Positions 1 through 10,202 of a stretch of DNA of 64,000 nt are shown in pieces. A model generated the notes under the pieces. It made no database searches and was not told where the DNA came from. It saw nothing but the letters and a program-made list of their open reading frames with translations. This DNA is from Hydrangea macrophylla (Eukaryota; Streptophyta; Magnoliopsida; Cornales; Hydrangeaceae): the NCBI GenBank assembly GCA_033977485.1, contig CM066982.1, positions 33,706,218 to 33,770,217 on the forward strand. The letters are read 5' to 3'. Position numbers and translations under genes: made by a program. Each line of letters starts with the position of its first letter. Positions within the stretch are counted from its first letter, which is position 1.

Positions 1-621
1 ATTTTATACCAGATAATTATGGAAGTCAAGAGCAGATTTTGGGAGAAAATCTGGTATTTTATACCAGATCATTATTCATTGCAGATATTTATTTCCTTAT
101 CTTTGTCAGTAGATGCCGCTATAAATCAGCAGGCAGGCCAAGCTGCAAACCACTCCGCGTCTCTTTGACAAAAGCATCCTAAACAGCATTCAACAACATT
201 CTTAGGATTAGTTTTCATTTTCTTAGCATTCAATTTCTCTTTGTAATTTCTTTTCCCTTTCTTCTTTTTTTTTTTGGTTTCCCAAGGTATCCCCAAGCCT
301 TCCGCCCAGGACTAATCCTCCGAGGTACAGTCGGGCGCCGAAGCGGAGACCTCTACCGAGATAGTTTTCCCTTTTAATTAAATAAAATTTGTCTTTTTAT
401 TTAATCTCTCTTTCATCACTTGCTAGACTTGTGCGCTTCAGTACTGTCTAGGGACTTTTAGGTGAGGGTACTTTCCTACTCACCTTTCACAATCGCCTAT
501 TAGAAGTTAGATTCATGAAACCTTGTGTATCACTCACACAAGTAGTTTTAAGAAATTTGTGTTTTATAAGTTTGGGTCTACCTCACAAGGCTCTGGCACG
601 CCCGAACCATAAAATATAGCA
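1..621. other. Unassigned LTR-like or promoter-like sequence
   Basis: No coding region is supported. The stretch has a TATA-like CTATAAAT near 119, pyrimidine-rich sequence near 230-290, and a short repeat (ATTTTATACCAGAT at 1-14 and again near 55-69). It could be the R/U5 part of an LTR that begins outside the window, but no partner copy exists here to prove it. Confidence 0.25.
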
Positions 622-861
622 AACAGTTACTTAGTCTAAGTGATTCCGTAAACATAATTTATAACATGTGAAGAATTAAAACTCTAATAACCTAACTTCC
701 CTTAAATGAAGTATGCTTATTAATATTCTTAACTCCCTTTTGTAATTAATTGAACTCTTGAGTTGGACATTAGCTACCTATAAATAGTGCTCAAATCCAC
801 ATCTGTATCAATCAACTCAACACACAAAACAAATATAATATGAGAAGTTTAATACTCTCAT

Positions 862-905
<44 letters not shown>

Positions 906-1195
906 GAAAGCCAAAGAAGGGTGTTTTATTTTGTGGAGCTTTGAGTTCAATCTCTTGTGCAGAGTTGATCAGAGCCAAACGACAAAACAGTCGGGCAGTT
1001 GTATCCTGGAGAGGACAAGTCAGAGAGAATGTCTACTGCACCGGTTCTAAGGAGTTGCCAACCGTAGAGGGATTGAATCTCCTTAAAGAGAGCGAGATAT
1101 CCGTGCCTCGGCCTGATTTGTTTTGTGTATTACTCAGTTGTAATTTCCATTTTATTAATTGTACTTTTTTAACATTTAGTGCAATTTCACTAACA
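622..1195 (+). repeat. Copia-A 5' LTR (5'-truncated)
   Basis: It aligns by eye along its length with 23885-24436: shared TATA (CTATAAATAG near 778-787), shared leader and the same CACTAACA end. The first ~60 bases of the 3' copy (TGTTGTAACATTTG...) are missing or replaced here, so the true 5' border and the TSD are lost. The usual TGGTATCAGAGC primer site is not visible after 1195. It contains a (GA)n tract that the 3' copy does not share. Confidence 0.85.
864..903. repeat. (GA)n microsatellite inside the 5' LTR
   Basis: About 20 GA dinucleotides. The matching place in the 3' LTR (24126-24140) has only a short interrupted GAGAGAGATAGAG, so the tract expanded in this copy after insertion. Confidence 0.9.
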
Positions 1196-1213
1196 ATTTT
1201 AAGGAGAGTCAAT

Positions 1214-2216
1214 ATGGAGCCTACAACTGAGAAGTCGAACGAAAATGTTGGAGATCTCAACAAGCCCTTTCGTTTCAAGGGAGCCCACTTCAAGAGATGG
1301 CAAGGAAAGGTGTTGTTCTACCTCAACCTTCTGAAAGATCGGCTATGTACTCACGGAAAAGAACCTAAACAAAGTAGATACTGAGAGGTTGCCCGATGAA
1401 GAACTCATCGAGCAACAAGAGAAAATTGAGAAATATGAGAAAGATGAGTATCACTGTCGATATTATCTTCTTAATTGTCTTGCGGATCAATTCTATGATT
1501 ATTATGCAAATACTTACTCCTCTGCAAAGAAAATATGGAAGGCCCTGCAGATGAAGTATGACACTGAGCAAGCTGGTGCAAAGAAGTATGCTGCTAGTCG
1601 CTTCTATCGCTACCAAATGGTGGAAGGCTAATCCGTAGTCGAGACTTCCAAATGATCTTACATGAAGTTCGATTTGAAGGCGTCAAGTTTGGGGACAACC
1701 TAATCGTTAGGAGTAATTGACAAGCTACCACCATCATGGAGAGTGTTCCAAAAGACCCTACGACACAAGCAAAAGGAGATCTCCCTGGAGACCTTAATAC
1801 ATGTGGAGGATGAGGCAAGAGGCCAAGATGCACTTGTCACAAGAGGGTGGTGGTAATACCACAAAGGTTAACTTTGTATCAATTAACAACTTGCCTAAAA
1901 ATAATTCTGGAAATGCATATTTGAAGCCACGAGGGAAGACTTGGAAAAATAGTAATAGGCCTTAATATAATAAGGGAAAAACAAATAAAAAGAATTGGAA
2001 CCAAGGACCTCCTTCAGTAAATACAAATTCGAATGTATGTTTTGTCTGTGGCAAGAGTGGGCATATTGCTCGATTTTGTAAATTTCGAAAATGTGAGGCA
2101 CCACCTCAGGCTAACATTACCGAAGAGCCATTGTGGCAATGATTACAGACATTAGCATGGTGCAAAGCACAAAAGGATGGTGGGCAGACTCTGGTGGCAA
2201 TAGGCATGTCTGCTAT
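1214..2216 (+). pseudogene. Copia-A gag and start of protease (broken, fragment 1 of 4)
   Basis: Remnant of the capsid region of a Ty1/copia polyprotein. It starts at ATG 1214; the early reading [20 protein letters not shown] is the typical start of copia Gag. After a stop near 1381 it continues in another frame (1389-1631) with a UBN2-like stretch, then more shifts. A CCHC RNA-binding knuckle (CFVCGKSGHIARFC) is readable near 2038-2085. A protease start (WWADSGGNRHVCY, with DSGG instead of the usual DSGA) runs into the insertion border at 2216. Only 18 bp separate the LTR end from the ATG, and no tRNA-Met primer site is visible. It is clearly not translatable. Confidence 0.85.
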
Positions 2217-4308
2217 TGTCACGACCCATCCCGCTATGCGTGGAAATAGGACACGTGGCAAGCCACCAAGGCTTGTCTAATTCCATTTAAAGTAAATTAG
2301 CAGTGGAAAACATAAGTGAAATCCATTAAAGTCAAAGTTATAAAAAGTTTTATCCAGTTGGAGAGTTTCAAAAAAGAATTCAGTTTTGAAAACAGAGGTC
2401 CAGTCGACTGATTAGGGTTCGGGTCGACTGGAGACCTGAAGCAGAAAGTTTAAAAAGTTCAACAACCCTGTCCAGTCGACAGTGTCGGGGACTCAGTCGA
2501 TTGGGGCCTCAATTTTTCAGTCGACGACACTATGCATGCAGAATTTGTGTTTTCGTGCAGGAAACAGTCGACTGAAAACCCGTCCAGTCGACTGGAGCCT
2601 TCGAAATAAAAAAAGAACTAACTCAAGAGCGCAGAGGTCCGATCGACTGAAACACTGACCAGTCGACTGATTCCTCTCAGCAATGCCCAATTCTGCAGCA
2701 TTCCAAACCAAAGGATCTCCGGACCAAATCCCAACAACGACACTATTATAAACCACGATTCAACACATTTATACATAATCATTTACTAGGAATTACAAGT
2801 ACTAATTCGACCCGTAACAAGATTCGATTATAACATATTGTCAATCTAATTCTTATTACAAATTAGAAAGAAAACAAAAGTATAAACAAGCGTGTTTCCC
2901 CCGGCATTCCTCGGCCTCACTCCTCACGCTTCTTTTTTCCTCGCTTCTTATCACCTGCAATAGAGTAAATCTCCACTGCTCAGCTATATGCTGAGTGTAC
3001 AATTCTAAATCTATGCTTATATGACAATTCATGGTTCAAGCACCTAAAACACATAGAAATAGTCTCTAAGGTGAATGGTATGCATTCATCCGGTAAATGA
3101 AACAGATGCCATGGAAGGCGCACCTTTTCCACACATACCGTACACTGGTTGGGCCTTCTTCCATACCAGGTACCATGTCCTGATTAGGCCTTCCTCCATA
3201 ACAGACACAACTACGATTAAATTCATCAAATCCTCAAGGTTTGAGGAGCTTACAACCCCGGATAAAATTGTACCAAAACCCCCCTTTGACCCAAGTAGAC
3301 ACATAGCATGCTCATAGAGACAGTTATACATGCTTTTAATATAATTTCACGTGTATAATTAACGGGCCTAACTAATACATGAATTTCGCCCGAATCCAAA
3401 ATATCAAAGTCGATATTTACAACTTTGAAATTTTCTGTATATTTCATAGATCTAGAATTCATAGCTCGTGCGATCTCTTCGAAACTTTGAACAATCAATT
3501 AGAGGCCTGAATAAACGTCAAATCTCAAATTATGCATGATTCCTACAAGTTTTACTGGGTTTTCCCCAAATTCCTAGAAATTAGATTTCAAAAAACTAAG
3601 CCAAACTATGCCTAAGAAGTATCAAAATGAAACTCTTACCTCGAGGAGTTCAAACCTCAAATCTGGTGAAAATCTGACAGACGAACGATCGTCGATCGGC
3701 GTCGCAAAGTCGTGCTACTAAATCTCCTTTTCTCTCTCCTCCTCTAGATATTTTTAGTAAGTTTGGACAAAAAGAGTCCAAGCACATCTATTTATAGACA
3801 GTTTCTGAAAACTGCGCTACCTCTCCACTAGTTTCTCAAAACTTTGAATTATCTCCCAAAATGTCTTAAACGTCTACTTAATTATTTCACGAGTGAAAAC
3901 TAAAATTTATAAAAGTTTTCGACTAAGTTCTGTTTGGGTCCAAAATAAGGATCCAAAACTACATTCTGTGGAATCTCTATACCACCAACCTTTTAAACAA
4001 TGTAACACTCACGTTCTCACCACAGTTCTCAAAACGATATAATTCAATATAAAAAATTACCAAAAATTATACAACGCAGGTATATTTACTATTTACCAGA
4101 ATACCAGATATATCAAATAATATTTAAATCATATAAATATCATTTAATCATGCCAATGCAAAATGAACTTCCAAGTTCTCGTGTCTCCACTGACACCTCC
4201 CCGTTGACTCACAGTCAACTCCAGCTCAAATTATTAATAAACATTAATAATTTCACAAAACCTCAAATCATGCATTTTAAACTATGAAATTCTGGAAAAG
4301 GTATGACA
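2217..4308 (-). mobile_element. Solo LTR, probably Ty3/gypsy chromovirus type
   Basis: A 2092-bp insertion with TG...CA ends, flanked by perfect 5-bp duplications GCTAT (2212-2216 and 4309-4313). It splits the Copia-A protease, whose reading (WWADSG...CY / YDKNWFKAYTPYE) resumes on the other side. There is no pol, primer site or internal LTR, so it is best read as a solo LTR. On the minus strand it has a TATA box (CTATAAATAG near 3790-3800), and its end (GGGTCGTGACA) resembles that of the Tekay-like LTRs at 11878-14350. A palindrome array lies at 2400-2670. A TRIM-like or other non-autonomous unit is less likely. Confidence 0.8.
2400..2670. promoter_or_regulatory. Array of CAGTCGACTG palindromes
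   Basis: About nine complete or partial copies of the 10-bp palindrome CAGTCGACTG occur in 270 bp (near 2403, 2433, 2473, 2502, 2518, 2566, 2585, 2641 and 2660). On the minus strand this lies downstream of the LTR TATA box, in the expected R/U5. The function is unknown. Confidence 0.75.
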
Positions 4309-4708
4309 GCTATGATAAAAATTGGTTCAAGGCATACACTCCTTATGAGGCTCCTGCTGGATGGGGAAAGAGTGTAGGAGAATAGGCCTTGGCCCTGGAA
4401 AAGAGATCCTACCGGAGTTCCCGAGAAAGATCGGTGTTTTTGTGCCCCCTCTACAAAATGGGGAATGATGAGAGACTATTATGCTTGGTGATTCTCATAC
4501 CACTCAAGTGCTTGGGAGTGGTGAGGTCGAGTTGAACTTCACATTTGGAAGGGTGCTGACTCTGAAAGATGTACTTTATACACCTTCCATGAGAAAGAAC
4601 TTAATGTCAAGTTTTCTTCTCAATAAAGCTAGCTTCAAACAAAGAATGGAATCTGACCAATATGTCATTTCTAAAAAAGGAATATTTGTGGGCAAGGGTT
4701 ATGCTTGT
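4309..4708 (+). pseudogene. Copia-A protease region (fragment 2 of 4)
   Basis: Continues the protease of Copia-A after the solo LTR, with NWFKAYTPYE at the start and a short disrupted piece up to ~4480. A readable stretch at 4481-4708 then carries GDSHTTQVLGSGEVEL, LTLKDVLYTPSMRKNLMS and a GKGYAC end, the usual C-terminal part of a copia protease and the linker to the GAG-pre-integrase domain. The frame is cut by the next insertion at 4709, with TSD CTTGT at 4704-4708. Confidence 0.85.
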
Positions 4709-5335
4709 TGACACGACTAAATAGTTGTGCGCTCTTGTGCAACACCCAAGTGTAGGTGATCGTGCAAGTAATACTGGATAAGTCCAGGTCGATCCCACAG
4801 GGAAGTAATAGGAAGAATATCTACTAAGTTAAAACCTAAAGAAAAAGAGAAGATGAATGTAGGAGTGAAGGTGTACTAACAAATCCTAATTAATTAAATT
4901 AAACTAAATAATAAACTAAACATATAGAAACATAACTAATCAAACAGATAAATTAAAGGTATTGGAAACATATGAATCCACATTGATACTAACCATCTAC
5001 CATGCATATTCATTCACGCTCTATGGAGTTCATTCCTTTTCAGCATTCCGTATTTTTCTAAAGATATAGAATCAATAGCCCTTTCATGACCGGGACTACA
5101 TCATCACAGTTGATTTAAAATACTTGGAAGACGGTTTAAAACAATGGTAATTACTTGCATTCTAAATGGTGTTAGCATTCAAAGTGGTTTTCAAAAGTCA
5201 TTGAAGAAAAGGCCTTAAGGCTTTAAGTTCTAAAAACTGTTTTGACAAACTGAGCTTATTGAGACAATTTGATAACATATTTCAAAAATAGAAAGACATG
5301 GAATACTTAAAAGAATCATCTCAAGAATTAGCATG

Positions 5336-5457
5336 TTCGATCGATCGAAGCTCTCTCGATCGATCGGACAGCATCATCCTTCAATCGATCGAAATGCCTT
5401 CGATCGCTTGACTATGGCCCTGGTTCGATCGATCGAAATACCTTCGATCGATCGAGC
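5336..5457. promoter_or_regulatory. TTCGATCGATCGAA palindrome array, transcribed side
   Basis: About six copies or variants in 120 bp (for example TTCGATCGATCGAA, TTCAATCGATCGAA, TTCGATCGCTTGAC). In the element's orientation this is ~370-490 bp downstream of the TATA box. Repeated almost base for base in the other LTR at 10830-10951. Confidence 0.85.
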
Positions 5458-5821
5458 CCAGGTTTTCTATAGATTGCATGGAAGAGGCTGGGAATCAATG
5501 TTTCAACACATATTCCCAACATCTAAACTACGGAAATATGATTAAACTAGTACAGAAATAGTAAAACATAGCGATCATAGTAACTAAAGTAATAAACAAT
5601 GAAATAAAGAAAAGGGAAGGAAAAACCTGTAATAATCTGAAAATAACTTGAAACAAACTTGAAATAAACATCAATCTTCAATAATCTTGAGTAAAACAAT
5701 GAAAAAGGAGGAAGAAAACATAAATCTAACCTAATCTACACCTAATCTAACCCTAAAACTACCCTAAAACTGCTGTTTTCTGCGTTCTGGAACGTCCTCC
5801 TTTCGTCTGGAGTCAAAACGG

Positions 5822-5942
5822 CTTATATATAGGGTTCCCGCAGAATTTACGCAACTTTTGGGTGAATATAAAGTTCGATCGATCGAGCTTAGTTCGATCG
5901 ATCGAAGGTTCGATCGATTGAACTCTTCTCAATCGCTTGAAC
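5822..5942 (-). promoter_or_regulatory. LTR core promoter with upstream palindrome array
   Basis: On the minus strand, three to four palindromes (5873-5942) sit ~40 bp upstream of a TATA box (5822-5833). The same arrangement is at 11316-11437 in the 5' LTR. Confidence 0.75.
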
Positions 5943-6342
5943 TTCTCTGATTTTGACAGCTCTGCGTACCGATGGTAAAATGGTCATAACTTTTTACTCG
6001 GACCTCGGATTGACCTCCCGTTTGCGGCCACGTGACCATAACTCAAAGATCTACATTTTATGTCTCTGGGAAAATCTTCCAAATCTGAAGTCTTCATTGT
6101 CAAAATTGGCATTTTCTCAGCTGCTTCTGTAGTTCTATCCACCAGAATCACTTTTCTTTAGCTCCACTTCATTGATTTACATCCTAATACCTATAAAACA
6201 ATGCAAAAACATATATTTTAGCATTAACACAATAAAAAGAATATTGTTATTAGAATGCACCTAAATGTAGGGACTTTGGGGATAAAAGATGCATAAAAGA
6301 CCATATAATACACTATAAACATGCACTTTTCACCTCGAATCA

Positions 6343-8329
6343 CACCCCCCAACTAGCTCGTTGCTAATCCCTAGCAATGAAGCGAACTACATCAATATTT
6401 ATTTAACTCTAAAAATTAAAAACAAAAGAAAGTAAAACTCCTAAATCACTTTCGCAGGAATCGCGATTGCATTTAGCGTATGCAACAAGCCTTTAAACCC
6501 TTAGGTTCCCCCTAGTGGACGAGTGTTGTCTCGTGAGGGTTTGCAGTGAATCTACCCACAAAATTCATGTTTATGGTAATGGTTCTAGTTTAAATGTTTT
6601 CAAGAAATATTTTCCTCTCATTTAGCAATATAGTTAAGCTCAACAATCTCATGAAACTCTCTAGTATGCCATAGCAATGCAACACACACATTACAGTTAA
6701 TCTACTATCAAAGTCATTAGAATGTTCCATACCTATCAATCTTCAAGTGTGTGTGAGAATGGACAACCAAAATACAAAACTTTAATTTCAAAGCTCGCAT
6801 AACCTAAGACGCTATCAAGACGTTCATTTTGACTCAACTCTCACCGGGATTACACTCTCAAGATGAAATCACTCCGAATTAGGTGTAATAATTATCACTC
6901 ATGATATGGAAGCTGTAAAGAGTAAATGTAAATGGAATCTAATGCTTCTCATATCTAAATAGAAAAACGGACATTTTAGTGCATAAAGTCTCATGAAATG
7001 ATACTTTTCACTAGAAAAGCGAGATATCGTGGATAACTCTCTCATTACCTTAACTTCAAATCCAATTTACTTAAAATCATCAGGACTTTGAAAAAGAGGT
7101 GTTAGATTAAGAAGAAAAAGGCTCGTGATATTCAATTGGGTCAAAGGATGTGATTGGAATGTCTACTATAACTTTTCAAACTTCCCACATCTCCAATCTC
7201 TCTCTTATTCTTTTCTTTTATTTATTTTTTCACACTCTTCTTTTCATTCCTTTTTTTTTTCTTTTGTAACAACTATTGGCATTTTTTTTTTCATGCTTTT
7301 CTTTTCATTTTTTTTTCCTTTCTCTTTCTTTTTTTTTTCTTTGCTAACTTTCCCTTATTCACACTACCAAACTTCTTGTCAAGATAACACATCCCAATCA
7401 CTCCTAGATAAAGAAAAGAACTCAAACTCGTAATATGGAGTTAGGTTTAGATTTAAGGAATTGTATAGACAAGGCGATTATGATAAGCTCAAGAGGTGAA
7501 GTAAAGGAATAGAATAATAGTAGGCCAAGGCTGTATTATATATGTATGGTCAAAAGATGGCCTAAATCATATTCTAAGTTCATAGGATTATTCATTTCAG
7601 TAAATTCAAGAGCTCTAAAGTTGGTAAATCCTGAACGTTCTCTTCTAGTAATCAGTCAAAATGAAGAAAATTGAGACTTTCAACGAATGAATACGCTTTT
7701 CAAAAAGTAAGAGTAATTTTATAAAACCCTCAAAAATAAAGAATGGCACAAAAGCTCACTTGGGTTCTTAGTCTCCACTACAGTCTCTCAAGACACCTAA
7801 GCTATGCTTACTAATCCATTTTAGCTATGTACAAGGTTGTCACAACGTGCTCAAAGTTGTTTGAAGATTAAAAGGCATAAAATATACTATAACTAAGATA
7901 GTAAAGAAACTACCATAGTGTATCACATACTAATAGCATACAGAAAATAACACTACTGCATCATAACTAACTACATTAACTAAGAGAAAAATACAAGAAC
8001 CATGTTATTATATTAAAAAAAATTAAAAATTTTAAATTTTTTTCAATTTTGAATTTACTGAGTCATGTTGCTAAGTAGGTCTATTGACATTGAAGCACCA
8101 CAAAAAAAATATGAGGCATGCAATGACTCACTCCCCCCAACTAAAACTAAACATTGTCCCCAATGTTCTAAACTAAGCACATGGACATGTAAAGTAAAGC
8201 GAGAGAAGGAAGGATGTTACCTCGAGGCATTAATATCCAAATTTTTTTTTTTCAAGTTACCTGCAAAATCATTAGTAGCAACAAGGAAAAATAGAGAATA
8301 TACTACAACCACTCAGTAAATAAATTCAG
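6343..8329 (-). other. 3' interior of the 4709-11837 element, non-coding
   Basis: No protein domain is visible in any frame. There is a T-rich stretch on the plus strand at ~7190-7350 (A-rich in the element's sense), and the polypurine tract abuts the left LTR at 6343-6350. This is where pol would lie in a complete gypsy element. Confidence 0.6.
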
Positions 8330-8746
8330 TTAATCAAGATTTTTATCATAGATTAACAACCAAAATTTTTGAGGATCTTCCCAATAAAATAATTTAACAG
8401 TGAGAAGAATGTTGGGATCCTCATAAAAATGCAACTCCCCCCAACTAATATCAGGCTCAAGGTCAGAGGAGATGATGCAAAACCAATGGCTTCCAAAGTT
8501 ATTGGGGACAGTTATAAGAGGAATACCACACTTTTTAGGAATTACACTCAAGGAAAGATCTTTGGTGTTGGTATTTTCTGTAACAGCCTCTATTTTTTTA
8601 TTATCAAAAACAGGCGGAGGCCATGGTTCAATAAAAGGGGCAGGGTCGAAGTGATGTTCTAATGAAGCTTCACCACCCTCCGCTTGTCCTAGAACAGAAT
8701 CTATGGAGATATAATCATAGGAATTGAATTTCTGTTCTATGCACAT
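8330..8746 (-). CDS. Second ORF of the pol-less element, unknown function
   Basis: A 138-aa reading on the minus strand. Its ATG (8744-8746) lies inside the last codons of the 435-aa ORF in another frame, an ATGTGCATAG overlap, so it could be the tail of one longer protein separated by a frameshift, or a reinitiated second protein. The first half is acidic and Pro-rich (HHFDPAPFIEPWPPP). The second half is hydrophobic and aromatic (NNFGSHWFCIISSDL..., KLFYWEDPQKFWLLIYD). I recognise no family. No membrane helix, zinc knuckle or protease motif is seen. Confidence 0.45.
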   Translation of the reverse strand: MCIEQKFNSYDYISIDSVLGQAEGGEASLEHHFDPAPFIEPWPPPVFDNKKIEAVTENTNTKDLSLSVIPKKCGIPLITVPNNFGSHWFCIISSDLEPDISWGELHFYEDPNILLTVKLFYWEDPQKFWLLIYDKNLD

Positions 8747-10044
8747 GGTTTTGGACTGGACTGGACTTGGATAAAGCTATCTATTTGGGCCTCAATGTCA
8801 TAATCACTCAAGAAGGTCAAGCAGTCTAGAAGATTGCTAGCTTCTTGTTGAATTTTAAGATCATCTAAAGTGGGCCCAATATTTTCCAAGTCTTCTCTCA
8901 AAGAATTTTGAAAGTTAAAACTTTGTGAAGAACATGTGCTAGTATCCTTACCATCCTCTTCCACAACACATTCTGTTTGTTCACGAATGGGGTACACATA
9001 ACATTCAAGCTCAGGACGAGAGCTTTGATTGATAGCAAGGATAGGTGATGGGCAACTTGGTGACACCACCTCTTCGGTCGAAAGAGGTGAGGGTTCATGA
9101 ATATCACAAGAATCTAAATCAGATTTAGATTTTTCAATTATGTCCTGTCTAGGGTCACTTTCAAAGGTAGGGGTAGAGTCAACAGGGGACTCTTCCTTTC
9201 CTAATTGCGTGCAATCACCTAAACTCTCGTCATCTTTTAAAACCTCATTCTCATCCTTGTAACTCTCCTCACTATATATGTCATCTATTGAGGTACTCTG
9301 GACAAAGAGATTGTGCAGTTTTATCCAGGCAGTGAAGGAGTTGATGCCTGGGGTTGTATGTTGAGGAGAAGATGGTTCTACAACTTCATGCTCAATGGTT
9401 TGGTTTTGGAGTTCTTGTTGGGTTATCACTTTCTCAAATGAGTTGTTAACCTCACTCGGTATGAACCCATCATTGTCCTCTAATTCCATTCCATTGTTAG
9501 TGTCTTGAAATTCAGGTTGTAGCGTTGAAGGACTGGTATAGTCTTCTAAAGGTTGGCTATCAAATGCTTGTTGATATCTAGCTCCTAATTTATCAATTGC
9601 ACTCTCTAGCCTTTTCATTTCACTAAGCAGTAATTCTAACATACCATTATCCTCAACTTGGTTATTCTCCTCATTATAACTATATGAAGTTTCACCCCAT
9701 TGTTGTTGGTAATAGTCCCCTTCCCATTGTGTTTGTGTGCAAGACTCCCCAGAAGGAAAGTCTTGGTGCATTTGGTAATCGTGGGAACTACTACTATATC
9801 CTACACTATCATTTTGGTTATATCCCCATTGCGATTGATAGAACTCTCCAGGTGGAGGTTCTTGATACGTTTGATAACATGGGGGACTAACACGATGGTT
9901 TTCCCATTGTGGTGATTGGTAGCACTCAGGTTGATAATGTGCATCATATGTGGGTGCTTGCCAACTCGGGGTATAGTTCTCATTACCTAATGTGTACCCA
10001 TTCGTGGTATTTGTGTTGTATGGAGGGTAATATGGATAAGACAT
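8737..10044 (-). CDS. 435-aa Tyr/Gln/Asn-rich ORF of the pol-less element, possibly Gag-derived
   Basis: An uninterrupted ORF ~160 bp inside the 5' LTR and primer site, where Gag normally starts. Residues 1-130 are a low-complexity, prion-like stretch rich in Tyr, Pro, Gln, Asn and Trp (starts MSYPYYPPYNTNTTNGYT). Around 135-165 is a likely short coiled coil (LELLLSEMKRLESAIDKLGA). The remaining ~270 residues are strongly acidic and Ser-rich, with no zinc knuckle. The W/N/Y-rich part followed by a coiled coil loosely recalls the C-terminal part of Athila/Tat Gag, which is inference only. An open frame of this length in a pol-less element suggests recent selection or youth. The function is unknown. 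Confidence 0.6.
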   Translation of the reverse strand: MSYPYYPPYNTNTTNGYTLGNENYTPSWQAPTYDAHYQPECYQSPQWENHRVSPPCYQTYQEPPPGEFYQSQWGYNQNDSVGYSSSSHDYQMHQDFPSGESCTQTQWEGDYYQQQWGETSYSYNEENNQVEDNGMLELLLSEMKRLESAIDKLGARYQQAFDSQPLEDYTSPSTLQPEFQDTNNGMELEDNDGFIPSEVNNSFEKVITQQELQNQTIEHEVVEPSSPQHTTPGINSFTAWIKLHNLFVQSTSIDDIYSEESYKDENEVLKDDESLGDCTQLGKEESPVDSTPTFESDPRQDIIEKSKSDLDSCDIHEPSPLSTEEVVSPSCPSPILAINQSSRPELECYVYPIREQTECVVEEDGKDTSTCSSQSFNFQNSLREDLENIGPTLDDLKIQQEASNLLDCLTFLSDYDIEAQIDSFIQVQSSPKPCA

Positions 10045-10172
10045 GTTTACCCAAAATATTTAAACAAAAGAAATTTTATTTTATTTTATTTTTCTTGTGA
10101 GAGAAAAAGTCCAATGATTTTTTTTAAAGTAAAAGAAGAAAAATGGAAAAACTTAGTAAAATCCTAACCTAG

Positions 10173-10202
10173 TTGCCCTCCCCGGCAACGACGCCAAAAA
10201 CT
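10173..10202 (-). other. Primer-binding site of the pol-less element
   Basis: On the minus strand, immediately after the 5' LTR end (GTGTCA), comes AGTTTTTGGCGTCGTTGCCG and then GGGAG. This matches the TGGCGCCGTTGCCGGGGA primer site typical of Athila/Tat-type gypsy elements with one change. Confidence 0.75.

Larger units (their letters stand above)
4709..6342 (-). repeat. 3' LTR of the 4709-11837 element
   Basis: 1634 bp. In minus-strand sense it starts TGATTCGAGG and ends GTGTCA. TATA box CTATATATAAGC at about 5822-5833 (minus). Palindrome arrays lie just upstream of it (5873-5942) and downstream (5336-5457). Confidence 0.9.

Noticed and set aside
1..621. Possible LTR of another element at the window start
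   Set aside because: No second copy, primer site or clear TG/CA border within the window; kept only as unassigned sequence.
5333..5545. Small ORFs reading RSIDR/FDRSN-like repeats, also at 10827, 42501, 47889, 53550 and 60649
   Set aside because: These are translations of the palindrome arrays; they occur in LTRs and leaders and in several frames, so they are not proteins.
7125..7433. 102-aa Phe/Ser-rich ORF
   Set aside because: A poly-T low-complexity stretch in the non-coding interior of a minus-strand element.
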